Assembly: GCF_020360975.1 (NCBI RefSeq)
Contig: NW_025408670.1
Span: 4,588,001 to 4,652,000 of the forward strand
Direction of reading: 5' to 3'
Length of the DNA stretch: 64,000 nucleotides
Source of the DNA: Hirsutella rhossiliensis
Taxonomy: Eukaryota > Ascomycota > Sordariomycetes > Hypocreales > Ophiocordycipitaceae
Positions 23,267 through 34,793 of this stretch are shown here, in pieces; the stretch's first letter is position 1, and each line of letters starts with the position of its first letter. The notes under the pieces are model-generated. The model had not been told where the DNA came from. It saw only the letters and a program-made list of their open reading frames with translations, and searched no databases. Both the position numbers and the translations under genes were made by a program.

Positions 23267-23618
23267 CTTATAGACTTACTTTAGTAAGAATAATTAGTTT
23301 ATCTTCTAAGACTTTATAAACTAAAAAATATCTTACTTTAGCTATAAGGTAAAGAAGATATAGTTTAATAGAGAATTATTTTTAAAAGATATCTTAAATT
23401 AGCTTTTAAAAAGGGGTATTTTACCTTTCTTATTGGTATTAAATACCTAAGCTTAAAATAAAAGGGTAGAAAGATTAAGGGGTACTATAATAAAAAGGCC
23501 TTATATAATAAAACTTATTATAAAGCTTCCTTATAACCTTTAAAAGGAAGTTATTAAGACCGCTTATTACTTATAAAACTAAACCCTTAAGGAACCTAAG
23601 GACCTTAAGAGCTATAAG
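23267..23618 (+). pseudogene. Copia-A integrase fragment
   Basis: Matches the C-terminal integrase region of copy A4 at about 56640-56990, including the counterparts of the NTQAQN and GVERLRG blocks. It is fenced between a plus LTR (22789-23266) and a minus LTR (23619-24096), with no other Copia coding sequence in the same orientation. Confidence 0.65.
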
Positions 23619-26600
23619 TATCGCGAAAAGAGATATATAAAATATATATAAAATATATAAAGGTAAAATTAAAAGTAAGGGGTTTAATAAGTAAGGAAAA
23701 GATAATTAATTCTAATAAAGGTAGTAATTATAATAAGGGAGTAGATATTATATTATATTAATTATCTTTTATTTCTTTATTTAATACCTTTTTTTATACT
23801 TATTTAATATCTTAATTAATAAAGAAGATCTTACTTAAAGAAGCTATTAATATCTTCTTAACTACTAAGCTTTTTATTAGTTTTCCCCTTTTAATATAAC
23901 TACTACTAGTATATCTATTTTATCTCTTACTACCTTTATAAGAAGCTATTACTACTTTTACTTCCCCCTTTACTCTTACTTTTCTTTTTATACTTTCTTT
24001 TAGCTCTTTCTTTTAAACTTATTTCTTTAGCTTCCGAGGTCCCTTATATTAAGGGATATCTCTAAGAACTATAAAATTAAGCTATACTTCGCGATATACC
24101 TTCTTAGCTATAGCCTACCTTTATAAAAAGGGTAAAGCTAAATAATTAAGCTAGTAAGTATATAAAGGAGGTCTTAGTTTATACTTATCCTTTACTTAAG
24201 AAATCTAGGTTTTAGCCCTAGGATATTTTAGACTTACTTTTAAAGAAAAGGGGGCTTAAAAAGGAAAGTAAGTATTATAAGAAAAGAAGGCTTCTTTAAA
24301 AATAAGTCTTTAAAAAAGGGGCCTTTAAAAAGAATAAGTCTTAATTAAGCTAAGGGCCTTCTTTTAAGATAAGTCTTAGTTCCTCTCTTTAGTTATAGAT
24401 ATTTTCTTCCTTTTATATATTATTAACTCCTCTTATAAACTCTTAAGGTAGACTTTTAAGGACAGCTTTTTATAGACGTCTTTTAGCTTAATTTACTATA
24501 AAAGGATAGCTAGCTTTTACTTTTATAAGGGCTTTATAAGACTATTTACTTTTATTAATACTATTAAAACTTAATAAATAAAAATAAATCCCTTTTAAAC
24601 CTCTTAGCGTAACTAATACTAATAAATATTAATATACTATAGCTAGGTTAATAGCTTACTATTTTCCTTTATAAGAATCTATATAGTCTATATATTATTA
24701 TATTTATTAATAATAAGGTTAGAACTTATAGTTATAATAATATTAGTAGCTAGCTAAGGAAACTAGCTTTCTTTAAAGCTTTTAAAAGAGCTAGTAGCTC
24801 TACCTTTATACTTAAAGTTATAATAGTAACTTACTTTAAAGCTCTTTAAGTAATAGTTCCTTTAAAAAGGGATATAATATACCTTTATAAGCTCTTTCTA
24901 TCTAAGGAATTATCTATAAAAGATAAATTACTTAAATAAAAAAAGAGTTTAATAGCTAATTTCTTCTTTTCTTACCCTTTTAAGTATAGACTATATAATC
25001 TTATTAAATAGAGATAAAGGATAGCTTAATTTATTACTTCTTAGTACTTAGGGCTAGGATTTTAATTATACTTAGCTAACTTAGAGACTATAAAAGAAGT
25101 ATCTAGTTTAATAGAAATAGCTAAAAAAGGTAAGGAGCTTACCTTTTATTAATATTGGTATTTTTCTTACTCTTTATCTTAAAATAATAGATTAAGTAAA
25201 GGCTCTTTATTTAATATATATATAAAGAGAAGTTTCTTTTTAAGAGAATTAAGAAGGAATTTATAAGTAACCTTAATAATATAAGCGTTTTAAGTAACTT
25301 AAATATTTTATTAAGACTTATTTTAAAGTATTTAAATCCTTAAGAACTACTTTAGCTTCCTTAGCTTATTTATCTTATACCTTTATTATAAGCCTTTTAT
25401 AGCCTCCTTAATAGTTACTTCTTTCTTTATTAAGTAAGATTAAATAATATTATCGGTATAAAGGAAGACTATAATTTTACCTTTTTATATTATATATAGT
25501 TCTTAAAGGACTTTCTTAAAGCCTAGGGCTTTAAGGAAATATATTAAATACTATTATTAAAGAAGGGGTAATCTTTATAGTTTATATAAAGCTTTCCTAA
25601 GCTATAAAACCTTTCCTAGCTATTAAAAACTTAGTAGAAGGTATATATAAATATCTTTTTCTTCCTTAAAAGGGTAGTTAATAAAAGCGTTAATAGTATT
25701 TATTTAATTAAGTTTAAGGTTAAATTCTATTACTATAGCTATAAGGGTTTAAAAAGATATCCTTACTAAGGTAGTTACTTTAGTAAGTAGATTCCCTTTT
25801 TCCTATTAATTCCTATAAATAACTAGCTAGGCTTTATACTTTTAAGAAAGCTATATTTATTAGTCTTATAAATAAAGACTTACTTATAGCTAAGGACCTA
25901 TTTTCCTATTTCCTTTTTCTTAACGACCTCTTTAAAAGACCCTATCTCTTTATATAAGGCTAGGTAGGTTTTCTAAGGTTAGAAAAACTAGTCTTTAAAG
26001 GGGTGTTTTTCTAGCTACGTTTAGTTTACTAGTAGGTCTAGGAGGTCTCTTTATATACCTTCCTTACTAATAAAGGCTTAAAAAGCTAGCCTACTATAAA
26101 TACTTTATAAGAACCGTCTTTTATAAGCGTTAAATAAAAGTTAGAAAGTTAATTAAAATAAGAAAGAAGTTAGTCCTTTTTAGTAACTATATTAGGCCCT
26201 ATAACTTCCTTTACTTCTTAAAGTAGTAATAAAAAGGTAGCTAGGTATTCCTTTAAAAGAGAAAGAGGTACCTTTCTTACCCCTTTAAGGGTTAAGATAA
26301 AAAGACTAATAGAAAAAGCTACTTTTAGATCTTCTTATTATATAAGAGGAGGTATAAGGAGGTAAGTATATTCTAGCTTTATTACTTTCTTATAGTCTCC
26401 TTCCTTATTCAAGTAAGAAGGGCTAATAATCCCTCTTTTTATCGAAGAAGCTAGATTTATTAAAAATTATATCCTTAGTTAAAATAACCTTTTATAAATA
26501 AGAATCTAGATCTAAAAGATATTTATAGAATTATAACTAATAAGGTAACTAATAAAGGCTCTAAGATTAAGCTTTTTTTTTCTTCCTTTTTACCTATATA

Positions 26601-29600
26601 TTAATAGTTATAATATATACCTTATAGCTAAGTATAAAGATAGGCTAGTAAGGCCCTCTTTTTTATAAAGAGCTTAAGAAGGGATTTCTAGTTTATTCCT
26701 TAAGTAGTCCCTTTAAGGGTTAGGTTTTATAAGTAATAATCGGTCTTAATAACTTCCCTTTAAACGTTATAAAGAAGCCTTATAGTAAGTCTTATTATAT
26801 AAGCTATTTCTATTATAGCTCCCCTTAATCTTTTTACTTTTTTATTTTAGGCCTAGGTATTTAATATTAATAAAAGGGGTAAAATACCCCTTTTTTAAAG
26901 CTAATTTAAGATATCCTTTATAAATAGCTCTTTATTAAACTATATCCTCTTTACCTTATAGCTAAAGTAAGATTTTATTTAGTTAATAAAGTCTTAAAAA
27001 GTAAACTAGTTATACTTACTTAAGTAGGTTTATAAGAAATAAAGGAAAACTATCCTTAAAAAAGTATCTATAAAAATTATTACCTTAATAAAGCTTTCTT
27101 AGTCCTTAAAGATATTAGTTTAGTTAACTTAAATTTCCTTATATAGCTTATCTAGCTATAAAAGAGTTCGTTTAGAAATTCTACTTATAGTCTTTCCTTA
27201 GCTATAGTATTTATATTAAATAGTCTTTAGGCCCCTTATTTATATACCTTATTAGTAGCCTAGCTTATATAAACCTAAAGGGCCTTAGTAACTATATTTT
27301 ATATATTAAAGAAGACTATCTCCTTAAGCTACTAAAAGAGGGTCCTTAGAACCTACCTTTTTAGTAAGGAAAGCTAACTTCTTAAAAGGTTCCTTTTTAA
27401 GGTCTTAAGGTATATAAGTAATAGCGGAATTTTAGGAAATTAAAGAATTATATAAGACTATATAATAAAGAGGAAGAGAGAATATAAGGTAGGAATTTTA
27501 ATAGAATTTATTAGTAATATATTAGTATATAAAAGAAGTATTAAAGATAATAATTCTAGATCTATTTACTAGCGGATATACTACCTTATATAGATAATTA
27601 TAGCTAGATAAAAGAGCCTTTAAGGACTAGATCTAAGCTACTATATAGCCCTAAGACTAAGGAGTATAGTAATACCTTAAGTATAGCTAGAAGTATCTTA
27701 ATTATATTAATATTTATATTTAAAGGAGGTTAGTTATATTAGTATTCTTAAAATATCTTAGCTAGTATTTTAAGCTAGCTCTATTCCTTTAATTCCTAAT
27801 TATATAAGAACTAGTTACACGTTTAATATTTAATAATATATAGAATAATAAGCGATTCTTACTTTATATAATACGATTTTATCTATAGTTAATATACTAC
27901 TTATTAGCTTATATAATCTAGAGAGTATATTATAGCTACTTTATTTAAAGTATAAAAGTATAGTTACTTATATAAGGATAGGTTAGAATTTAAGAGTAAA
28001 TTAACCGAATTTCTCCTTAATAAGCTTTATAGTTTAATTCTTCTAGACTAGCTTTATAGGTTTAAAAGTTATATCTTAAAAGATTCCTTCCTTTTAAAGA
28101 ATATAAAAGGAAATTTAGCTTATTAAAAATAAAGGGTAAAAAGCTACCCTTTTTTATTAAAAAAGTTATATAAACCTATTAAGTAATATTATTATAAAGT
28201 TTACCCTTTTATACCCCTTTATTTATATAGTTAATTTCCTAGAAATAAGTTATTCCCTTTATACCTTTTTAAAGGACTATAATTATAAGAGGGTATTATA
28301 AATATTAAAGGAAGTACTAGAATTAAAGATAGCTAATTTTTATAAGGGAGGATTAAAGGGCTCTAATAGTTAGTCTTAGCCTTATTAATTTATAAGAAAG
28401 ATAAAAGCTAGATTTATTATACTAAATAACTTTTACTTAAATCTATAGCTTTAATAAGGGTAGCGGTATTAGTTACTATTTCTTAGTAACTTAAATCTTA
28501 TATATCTTCTTTTATAATAAAGGGTCCTCTTTAAGAGACTATTATATTATTTCTTATAGCCTCTTTAAAGGGTTAAATCCTTTAAGTTAGTTTTCCTTAA
28601 AAACCTATTAGTATTATAATAATTAATAGCTTAAGGATTTATAGGCTAGGTAGCTATTTCGTTTAGTTTTTTATTTCTTTAGGGAATCCTTATTTTAATT
28701 TAAAAGGCTTACTTAAAAAACCCCCCTTTTTACCTATTATTACTAATCTTAATAAAGAGGTTTAATTTCGACTAGTTCTATAATTTTTAAACTAATAGAT
28801 TAAAAGGTCTATTAAGGGACTAGTTAAGCTAGATAGACTAATAGGACTAAGGCCGGGCTTATAGTAAAAGGCGGAGCTAGGGCTAGGGTAGTAGCTATAG
28901 TTAAAGATAGCGTTAATACTCTTAAAGGAGGTTAAGGTTAAAGGGTAGTAGTAGTAGTAGCTAAAGCTATAGTAAAAAGGGCTATAATAGCTATTAAGGT
29001 AGTAGGTTAAGCTATCTAAGTTAAGTACTAGCTATAAAGGAATAAGACTACTTATTATTATATTAATAGCTTCTTTATTTAGTTCCTAGCTAGCTTTTTA
29101 AAAGATAGTTTAGTAACCGTTATTAATAGGTTTTATTAATAGAGATATATCCTATAGCTATTAGCTAGAAAGAGCTTTTATTAAGAAGTATTAGTTTACT
29201 TCTTAAAGGACCTTTTCTTACTTAGCTAGCTATAAAGAAGCTAGTAGGTTTCTAATAAAAAAGGCTCCTAGGTATACTATATAGGTCTTCTTAATATAGT
29301 TAGTTATATAGCCCCTTAAGGGAGCTATTAAGGTTTCGAGCTTTAAAAGCTACTACTTAAGAGTCTCTTTCTCTTAAAGAGAGATTAGCTTTATAGTACT
29401 AATAGATTCCGTTATCGCTATATATATAGTAGTTAATAGCTTTATCTTATAAAGGTATTCCTTATAGTAACTCTTATAGTTACCTAAGGTAGTAAAAGGG
29501 GCTCTTTATTATATAGAGGTTAGCTTAGAAAAGAGGGAAGCCCCCTTTATAAATTTTATTACCCTAAGATAAAGAGGGGGCTTAGGAGGGTCCTACTTAT

Positions 29601-30010
29601 TAAAGAAGACTAAATTATAAATAGTTCTATCTATATAAGCCTATAGCTCCTTTACTTACTTATCTTAATCTTAAGGATTTATAAGAATCGTCTTATAAAC
29701 TATAAGGGCGGTAAAGGAATTGTTTTTCGATATTATTATAAGAAAAGGGTAGAAAAGTTAGTTTAAAATCGGCTTTTTTTATAAGGGGGGTAAAAGAAAC
29801 CTATAAGGGATATAAAAACAATACTATTTATAGTAGCTAAAAGGTATAAGAATTTTATTCCTCCTAGGCTTATAACTCTTATAAAGAGAAATATAAAAAG
29901 TATATATAAAATATATAAAGGTAAAATTAAAGGTAAGGGGTCTAATAAGTAAGGTAAAGATATTTAATTCTTATAAAGGTAGTAATTATAGTAAGGGAGT
30001 AATTATTATA
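23619..30010 (-). mobile_element. Copia-A copy A3, minus strand, heavily RIP-altered
   Basis: 3' LTR 23619-24096 (tatcgcgaaa to cttcgcgata); pol and gag relics 24097-29876; 5' LTR start at 29877, cut after about 134 bp at 30010. It has the same order as A2 but is more AT-rich, with many CpG sites also lost. The altered YVDDI box lies near 25470-25450. An insertion of about 580 bp (27400-27985) separates the integrase part from its upstream end. Dead copy. Confidence 0.78.
27400..27985. mobile_element. Unidentified insertion in Copia-A copy A3
   Basis: About 580 bp that has no counterpart in A2 (15770-15820) or A4 (56240-56290), where the flanking sequence is continuous. It is AT-rich with no recognisable coding, terminal repeats or tail. 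Limits are approximate because RIP blurs the ends and I could not define a target duplication. Confidence 0.45.
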
Positions 30011-31261
30011 GGCCCTAACTAACCGGTATATAGCTCTAGCTATTTAATATATAAGAAAGGTAGGTAGTATAACTAGTTAAAGTATATCGCTAATACTATA
30101 AATTTAAGTATATATACTCCTTATACTTACCTTATATATTATAATAAGAGCTATTTATATTAAGGAAAGTAAGGTTATTATAATATATAGGAAATAGTTA
30201 ATAAAGCGCTTAGCGGTATTATTATAGTTATATCTTTAATATAGGCCCTCTTTATATAAATCTTACTATACTTCTTCTTTATCTTAAATATCTTTCTTAA
30301 CTATATCCTATTATATAGCTAGCTTATATAAGGGTATTATAATATAGATCTTATCTTATATAAACTCTTATAAGGGCTCTTATAAGGGCGCTTATAAAAG
30401 TATCGCGACCTATATTTCTTCTTATATATAGTTTACTAGCTAGTATTATAATAAGCTAACTTAGGGATCGCTAGTAAGCTTATTATTAGAGACTAGTATA
30501 TAGTAAGTAGCCCGTTAATAGGCCCGCTATAAGTATATACCTAGCTTATATATACTACTATATTCTTAAAGGTATTATAGCCCTTACTTTATTATTATTA
30601 TAGCTAACTCTTTAGTTATTATTAATACTAGCAGCGCTATTAAAAGCGGTAGTAGTAGCGGCCTTATAGCCTTACTATATTTAATACTTTCTATAATCTT
30701 ATATACTAATAGGTCTTACCTTATACTATATACTTTCTTAAGATTAAGGGCGCCCTTAAGCTTACCTTTACTTTATATAATAAGTAGCTTATAAAGCCCC
30801 ATAAGGCTAGTTAAAATAGCTTATAGCGCTTATATATATTAAAAGGGGTTAAAGTTATTAAGTTATAATACTAGCTTTATCTCTTTAAGCTATTAAAAGA
30901 TAATATACTAGTATAGTAAGCTTATACTTATAGTAAAGCTATAAGGGTAGTAGCTTAATAGCTTTACTAGCTTCTTTATTTATAGGTTTATTCGAATTAT
31001 ATTATACTACTTAATTATAAGCTTAAGGGCCCTTAAAGAGACCTTTTTATAAATAAGGAGGTAGAGGCTCTTTAAGGTAAAAGTAGATGTCTTATATATA
31101 TTATAATAATAAATAGCCTTAATTTTAAAGGCCTAATAAGCCTAGAAGGCATTAAACTTTTAAAAGATATATAAGAGGTTACTACTTAAGGACTAAAAGG
31201 ACCTCTTTATTAAGAAATATAGTCCTTTAATAGTAAAGGTTATTATATACTTAAAGTAATA
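30011..31261. other. Unassigned RIP-altered DNA, part 1 (continues at 34794)
   Basis: Follows the broken 5' LTR of A3. It has very low CA/TG and no motif I can name on either strand. The right edge is defined exactly by the SINE-A target duplication at 31247-31261, and the same locus resumes at 34779. It may be a further transposon whose interior I cannot recognise. The minus strand at 30560-30040 shows helix-prone Leu/Ile/Arg-rich frames with stops. Confidence 0.35.
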
Positions 31262-31776
31262 CCTATATAATATAGTAGTTATATACTTAGGAGGCCTACT
31301 AGCTATAATACTAAAGTTAGTTTAAATCTAGCTAGGGGCACGATTAATTTTTAGTCGGACTAATAAACTATACTAACCTACTTATTAATTAGCTAATTAG
31401 CGCTTTTAAAAGCGCTTATAAATATACTAATAGTCTAGCCCTACTATAAGTAAGCTAGCCTAGACCTTACTTACTTAAACCTAGTAATAAATTTATTAAG
31501 ACCTCCCCTTAACCTTAGTTTAGGCCCCTTAACTAGGAAAATAAAAATCTAGGGCCGATACTAGTAACTTAATAAGTATAGCGTAAAGCTAGTATAATAA
31601 CCTAACTACTAGCCTAGCTAAAGGCTAGTATTAATAAAATTAGCCTACTAAGCCTTATAGCGGAAAAATAAGGTAGAGCCTAAGAAGATAATATTATAAA
31701 ATAAGGTTAAAGATAATTATATAATTAACTATTAACTAAAAACGCTCGTACTATTAATTAACGCTATATACCCTAC

Positions 31777-32192
31777 TTTAACGGTAACTACGGTATATAC
31801 CTAAAGATATACCTACGCTAACGGCAATAGCAGTAGCTAGATACCGAGGGACGAGGGAGTCTAAGGGGAACGAAGGAAAAGAGAAAGCACTAAGCAGGGC
31901 AAGGCAAAGGCAAAGAGGGCTAAAAAAAAGGTATATTAGCAAAAGAGGATATAGAAGAAGATATCGATGCTAATACTATCTGCTAGCTAAGGAGGAAAAG
32001 AGACCTCTTTTATAGACCGAATTTTCCCTCCTTCTTCCCTAGACGAATAGGGGCCAAGGGATCATCTAATTAAGAAGAGGGCTAGCTAGAGACTCTGCCA
32101 AGGATCCTGCCAAGGACCCTGCCAAGGACCCTGCCAAAGACTCTGCTGCGCGGGCTGTGTATGTTCCTTGGGGTATAGATACCCCCGTTAAA
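31777..32192 (+). repeat. Left LTR of the non-autonomous element
   Basis: 416 bp, starting tttaacggtaac and ending cccccgttaaa. A 12-bp minisatellite (gccaaggacc-ct type, four units) lies at about 32095-32145. It is less RIP-altered than the right LTR. Confidence 0.8.
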
Positions 32193-33820
32193 CTCCTCTA
32201 TAACAAAGAACAGACGCCCTCGTCTATTAGGTAAGCAAGCAGGCAGGCAACAGCTAAGGAGTAAAGAAATAGATAAGCAGGCAAGCAGGCAAGCAGGCAA
32301 GCAACGGGCCAAGGAACAGGCTAACGAGAGACCAAGGAATAGACTAATTAATAGGCCAATAGGCCAACTAGAGACCAATGGTAAGAAATAGCAATAGAAG
32401 AAGAAAAAGAGATTCTTATAGGCAAAGGAAAGAAGAAGCTAACGAGGAAGGTAGAGGAAATAAATCTTAAAGGAAGAAGGGGGGAAAAGTCCCTAGAGAA
32501 ATACCTAGAAAAATCAAATCTTAAATTAAATCTTGCCCCTTTTCCCCTAGGTATCTATTTTATACCTAGCTTTACCGGAATCTACTTATTTAGGAGGAAA
32601 ACGGGTCTTTCTCTTTATACTTAACTTCGGGTATTTTAAACGGGCTTTTCGTACTTATTCGTTAAGATTGCTTAAAGGTGCCTGCCGTGTCGGCTACTGC
32701 GGACCGTGCCGGGAAAGGGCGGAAGGAAGGATCTCTTGCGTATGCTATTATTGCTGTCGGAAAGGTCGTCTATCACGGAAGTCGTCTGTCATAGAGGAAT
32801 TCGTCTACCGAAGAAGCTGTCTGCTAGGGAAAGGTCCGTCTACTGCAAAGGAATTTGTCTGCCGAGAGAAGACTATCTGCTAGGACGTCTGCTAAAGAGG
32901 AAATCGCCTGCCGGGACGGAAAAGGTTATCTGCCGTCACCGTCTGCCGAGGAAGAAATCGTCTGCCGGGACGGAAAAGGTTGTCTGTCGGCACTGTCTGC
33001 CAAGGAAGAAATCGTCTGCCGGGACGTCTGCCGGGAAATCTGCTAAAAGGGGTAAACAAGGCAAAAGAGGGGTGCCTGCAGTCTCTAGGTGCGTAATCGG
33101 ATAGTCAGAATAGGTGCCAAGCTCGTGGGTGCCAAAGGGAGCTGTTGGTCCGGGCCATTAGTGCCGAAGGAGCCGTTAGGACTATCTGATCGTGCGGGAA
33201 GGAATAAAGTCAAAGGAAGCTGCCGTGCTAGACGAAGAAGACTGCCGTGCTAGAGGCGCTGCCGAGGAAATTATCGAAGATTGTCGAAGGAAGAGACTGC
33301 CGAAGAAGAAGACTGCCAAGGAAGAAGACTGCCAAAGAAGACTGCTGTAGAAAGAGCTTGCAAAAGACCGTAGCCGAGGGGGTGTTGAGACCGTAGCTAG
33401 GGAAGCTGTCGGGACTGTAGCCGAAGGAGCTGTCGAGACTGTAGCCAAGGAAGCTGTCGGGCTGTGGCCGAAGGAGCTGTCGAGACTGTAGCCAAGGAAG
33501 CTGTCGGACTATAGAGACTGCCATGCCAGTCCCGTGGAGCTGTTGGTCTCGAAGAGCTGTTGGTCCCGTGGAAGCTGCTAGTCGTATAGGCAGAGAAAGA
33601 AAAACCAGAAAATGTCCGCTGCTGCTGCTAGCGCAGGTGTCTTCCCTCCACAACAAAGACCAGACGTCCCCGTCTGCAACTAAAGCAGCTGCCGTAGATA
33701 GAGCCTGCCGGGGAGCTCTGTCGAAAAAGAAAGCTCTGCCTAGGAGGAAAGTTCGGTTCGTTGAAAAAAGAAAGTTCCGTCTAGGACAAGGGACTCCGGC
33801 TAGGGCAGGGGACTTCGGCC

Positions 33821-33849
33821 GGGACAGGGGCAGGGGACAGGGGCAGGGG
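33821..33849 (+). other. G-run array, potential G-quadruplex
   Basis: Five runs of three or four G separated by aca or ca, a textbook G-quadruplex pattern, near the 3' end of the element interior. The neighbouring upstream sequence has further ggg runs. Confidence 0.6.
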
Positions 33850-34002
33850 CCATGGTCTGGGCCAACGGCTAGGCCAACGGCTGGGGGAAAAGAAAAAAGT
33901 CGGTGAAATCTTTCCCTGCCTAGCGCTTATCTCGACGGGAAAGGTGCGGCAGCACCGGCGTAGTTTGTTTAGCTCTGCCCTTCTCGTATCTTCTTCCTCT
34001 TC

Positions 34003-34046
34003 TCGAGAGAGAGAGAGAGAGAGACAGAGGGAAAGGGAAATAGAAG
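34003..34046 (+). other. Polypurine tract / (GA)n before right LTR
   Basis: A (GA)n run followed by gacagagggaaagggaaatag lies about 20 bp before the right LTR start. It is a candidate polypurine tract for plus-strand priming, although a gap of about 20 bp to the LTR is longer than usual. Confidence 0.45.
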
Positions 34047-34067
34047 CTTTACGCCCTAGAGACTAGT

Positions 34068-34523
34068 TTTAATAGTAACTGCGGCATACACCCAAAGACA
34101 CACCTAACGCCTACGGCAATAGCAGCAGCTAGATACCGAAGGACGAGGGGGTCTAAGGGGGACGAAGGAAAAGAGAAAGTACTAGGTAGGGCAAGGCAAA
34201 GGTAAAGAGGGCTAAAAAGATATATTAGCGAAAGAGAATATAGAAGAAGATAATAATATAAAGGTAATAATAGAAGAAGATGTCGATGCTAATGCTGTCT
34301 GCTAGCTAAGGAGGAAAAGAGACCTTTTTTATAAACCGAATTTTCCCTCCTTCTTCCCTAGACGAATAGGGGCTAAGGGATTATCTAATTAAGAAGAGGG
34401 CTAGCTAGAGACTCTGCTAAGGATCCTACTAAGGACCCTACTAAGGACCCTACTAAGGACCCTGCTAAAGACTTTGCTACGCGGGCTATATATATTCCTT
34501 AGGGTATAAATGCCCCCGTTAAA
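34068..34523 (+). repeat. Right LTR of the non-autonomous element
   Basis: 456 bp, starting tttaatagtaac and ending cccccgttaaa. It is 40 bp longer than the left LTR because of an additional 12-bp minisatellite unit (about 34412-34475) and a stretch with aataatataaagg at about 34250. It shows more C-to-T and G-to-A changes than the left LTR. Confidence 0.8.
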
Positions 34524-34793
34524 CTATATATATAAAGGAGTTACTTTCTAAGGTTACTTTATAGTAGGGCTAATACGATTCTAACTAACTATAATAATAC
34601 TTAAGATAGCTAGTATAAGATTCCTATATATTATAACCGCGACCTAGTATAAGGGCGGACTAGCTATAAAAAAAGGGGAGGGTTTTCCTTTAAGTACTTT
34701 AGTTTTTCCCTCCTATTTGATACTAAAGCTCTAGATACTTTTAAATAAGTTACTAGTATAATCGTAATAATAATAATAATACTTAAAGTAATA

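Larger units (their letters stand above)
32193..34067 (+). other. Repeat-rich interior without recognised coding
   Basis: The interior starts ctcctctataac. At 32229-32312 there are 8-bp aagcaggc-type repeats. At 32880-33050 copies of a unit containing cgtctgccgggacggaaaag recur; at 33390-33510 roughly 23-24-bp units alternate between gaagctgtcggg and gagctgtcgaga forms. A motif after the left LTR (acaaagaacagacg, 32203) recurs at about 33652 (acaaagaccagacg). Open frames of 70-142 codons exist on both strands (for example plus 32706-33104 and 33523-33906, minus 33228-33656), but their products simply mirror the tandem repeats. I do not call any of them a gene. Confidence 0.6.
31777..34523 (+). 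mobile_element. Non-autonomous LTR retroelement (no recognisable pol)
   Basis: Two direct LTRs (31777-32192 and 34068-34523) with inverted termini TTTAACGG and CCGTTAAA flank a 1.9-kb interior. The interior has no reverse transcriptase, integrase or protease block on either strand. Flanking ctac/ctat looks like a 4-bp target duplication in which one copy was changed by RIP. The interior is GC-rich and keeps many CA/TG dinucleotides, unlike everything around it. It is built of short tandem and dispersed repeats based on ctgcc, ccgggacgg and gaagctgtcg. It fits a TRIM/LARD-type element moved in trans and younger than its surroundings. Confidence 0.72.
31262..34778 (+). mobile_element. SINE-A copy S2, split by an LTR element
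   Basis: SINE-A in two parts, 31262-31776 and 34524-34778, adding up to 770 bp, the same length as the other two copies. It has a tRNA-like head at 31261, a (TAA)n tail at 34764-34778 and a perfect 15-bp target duplication atacttaaagtaata (31247-31261 and 34779-34793). The inserted block 31777-34523 is the polymerase-free LTR element. Confidence 0.82.

Noticed and set aside
32082..33906. Open frames inside the polymerase-free LTR element
   Set aside because: Their products are translations of tandem repeats (Ser/Leu/Cys-rich or Arg/Gly/Lys-rich) and exist on both strands. No gag, protease or polymerase motif is present.
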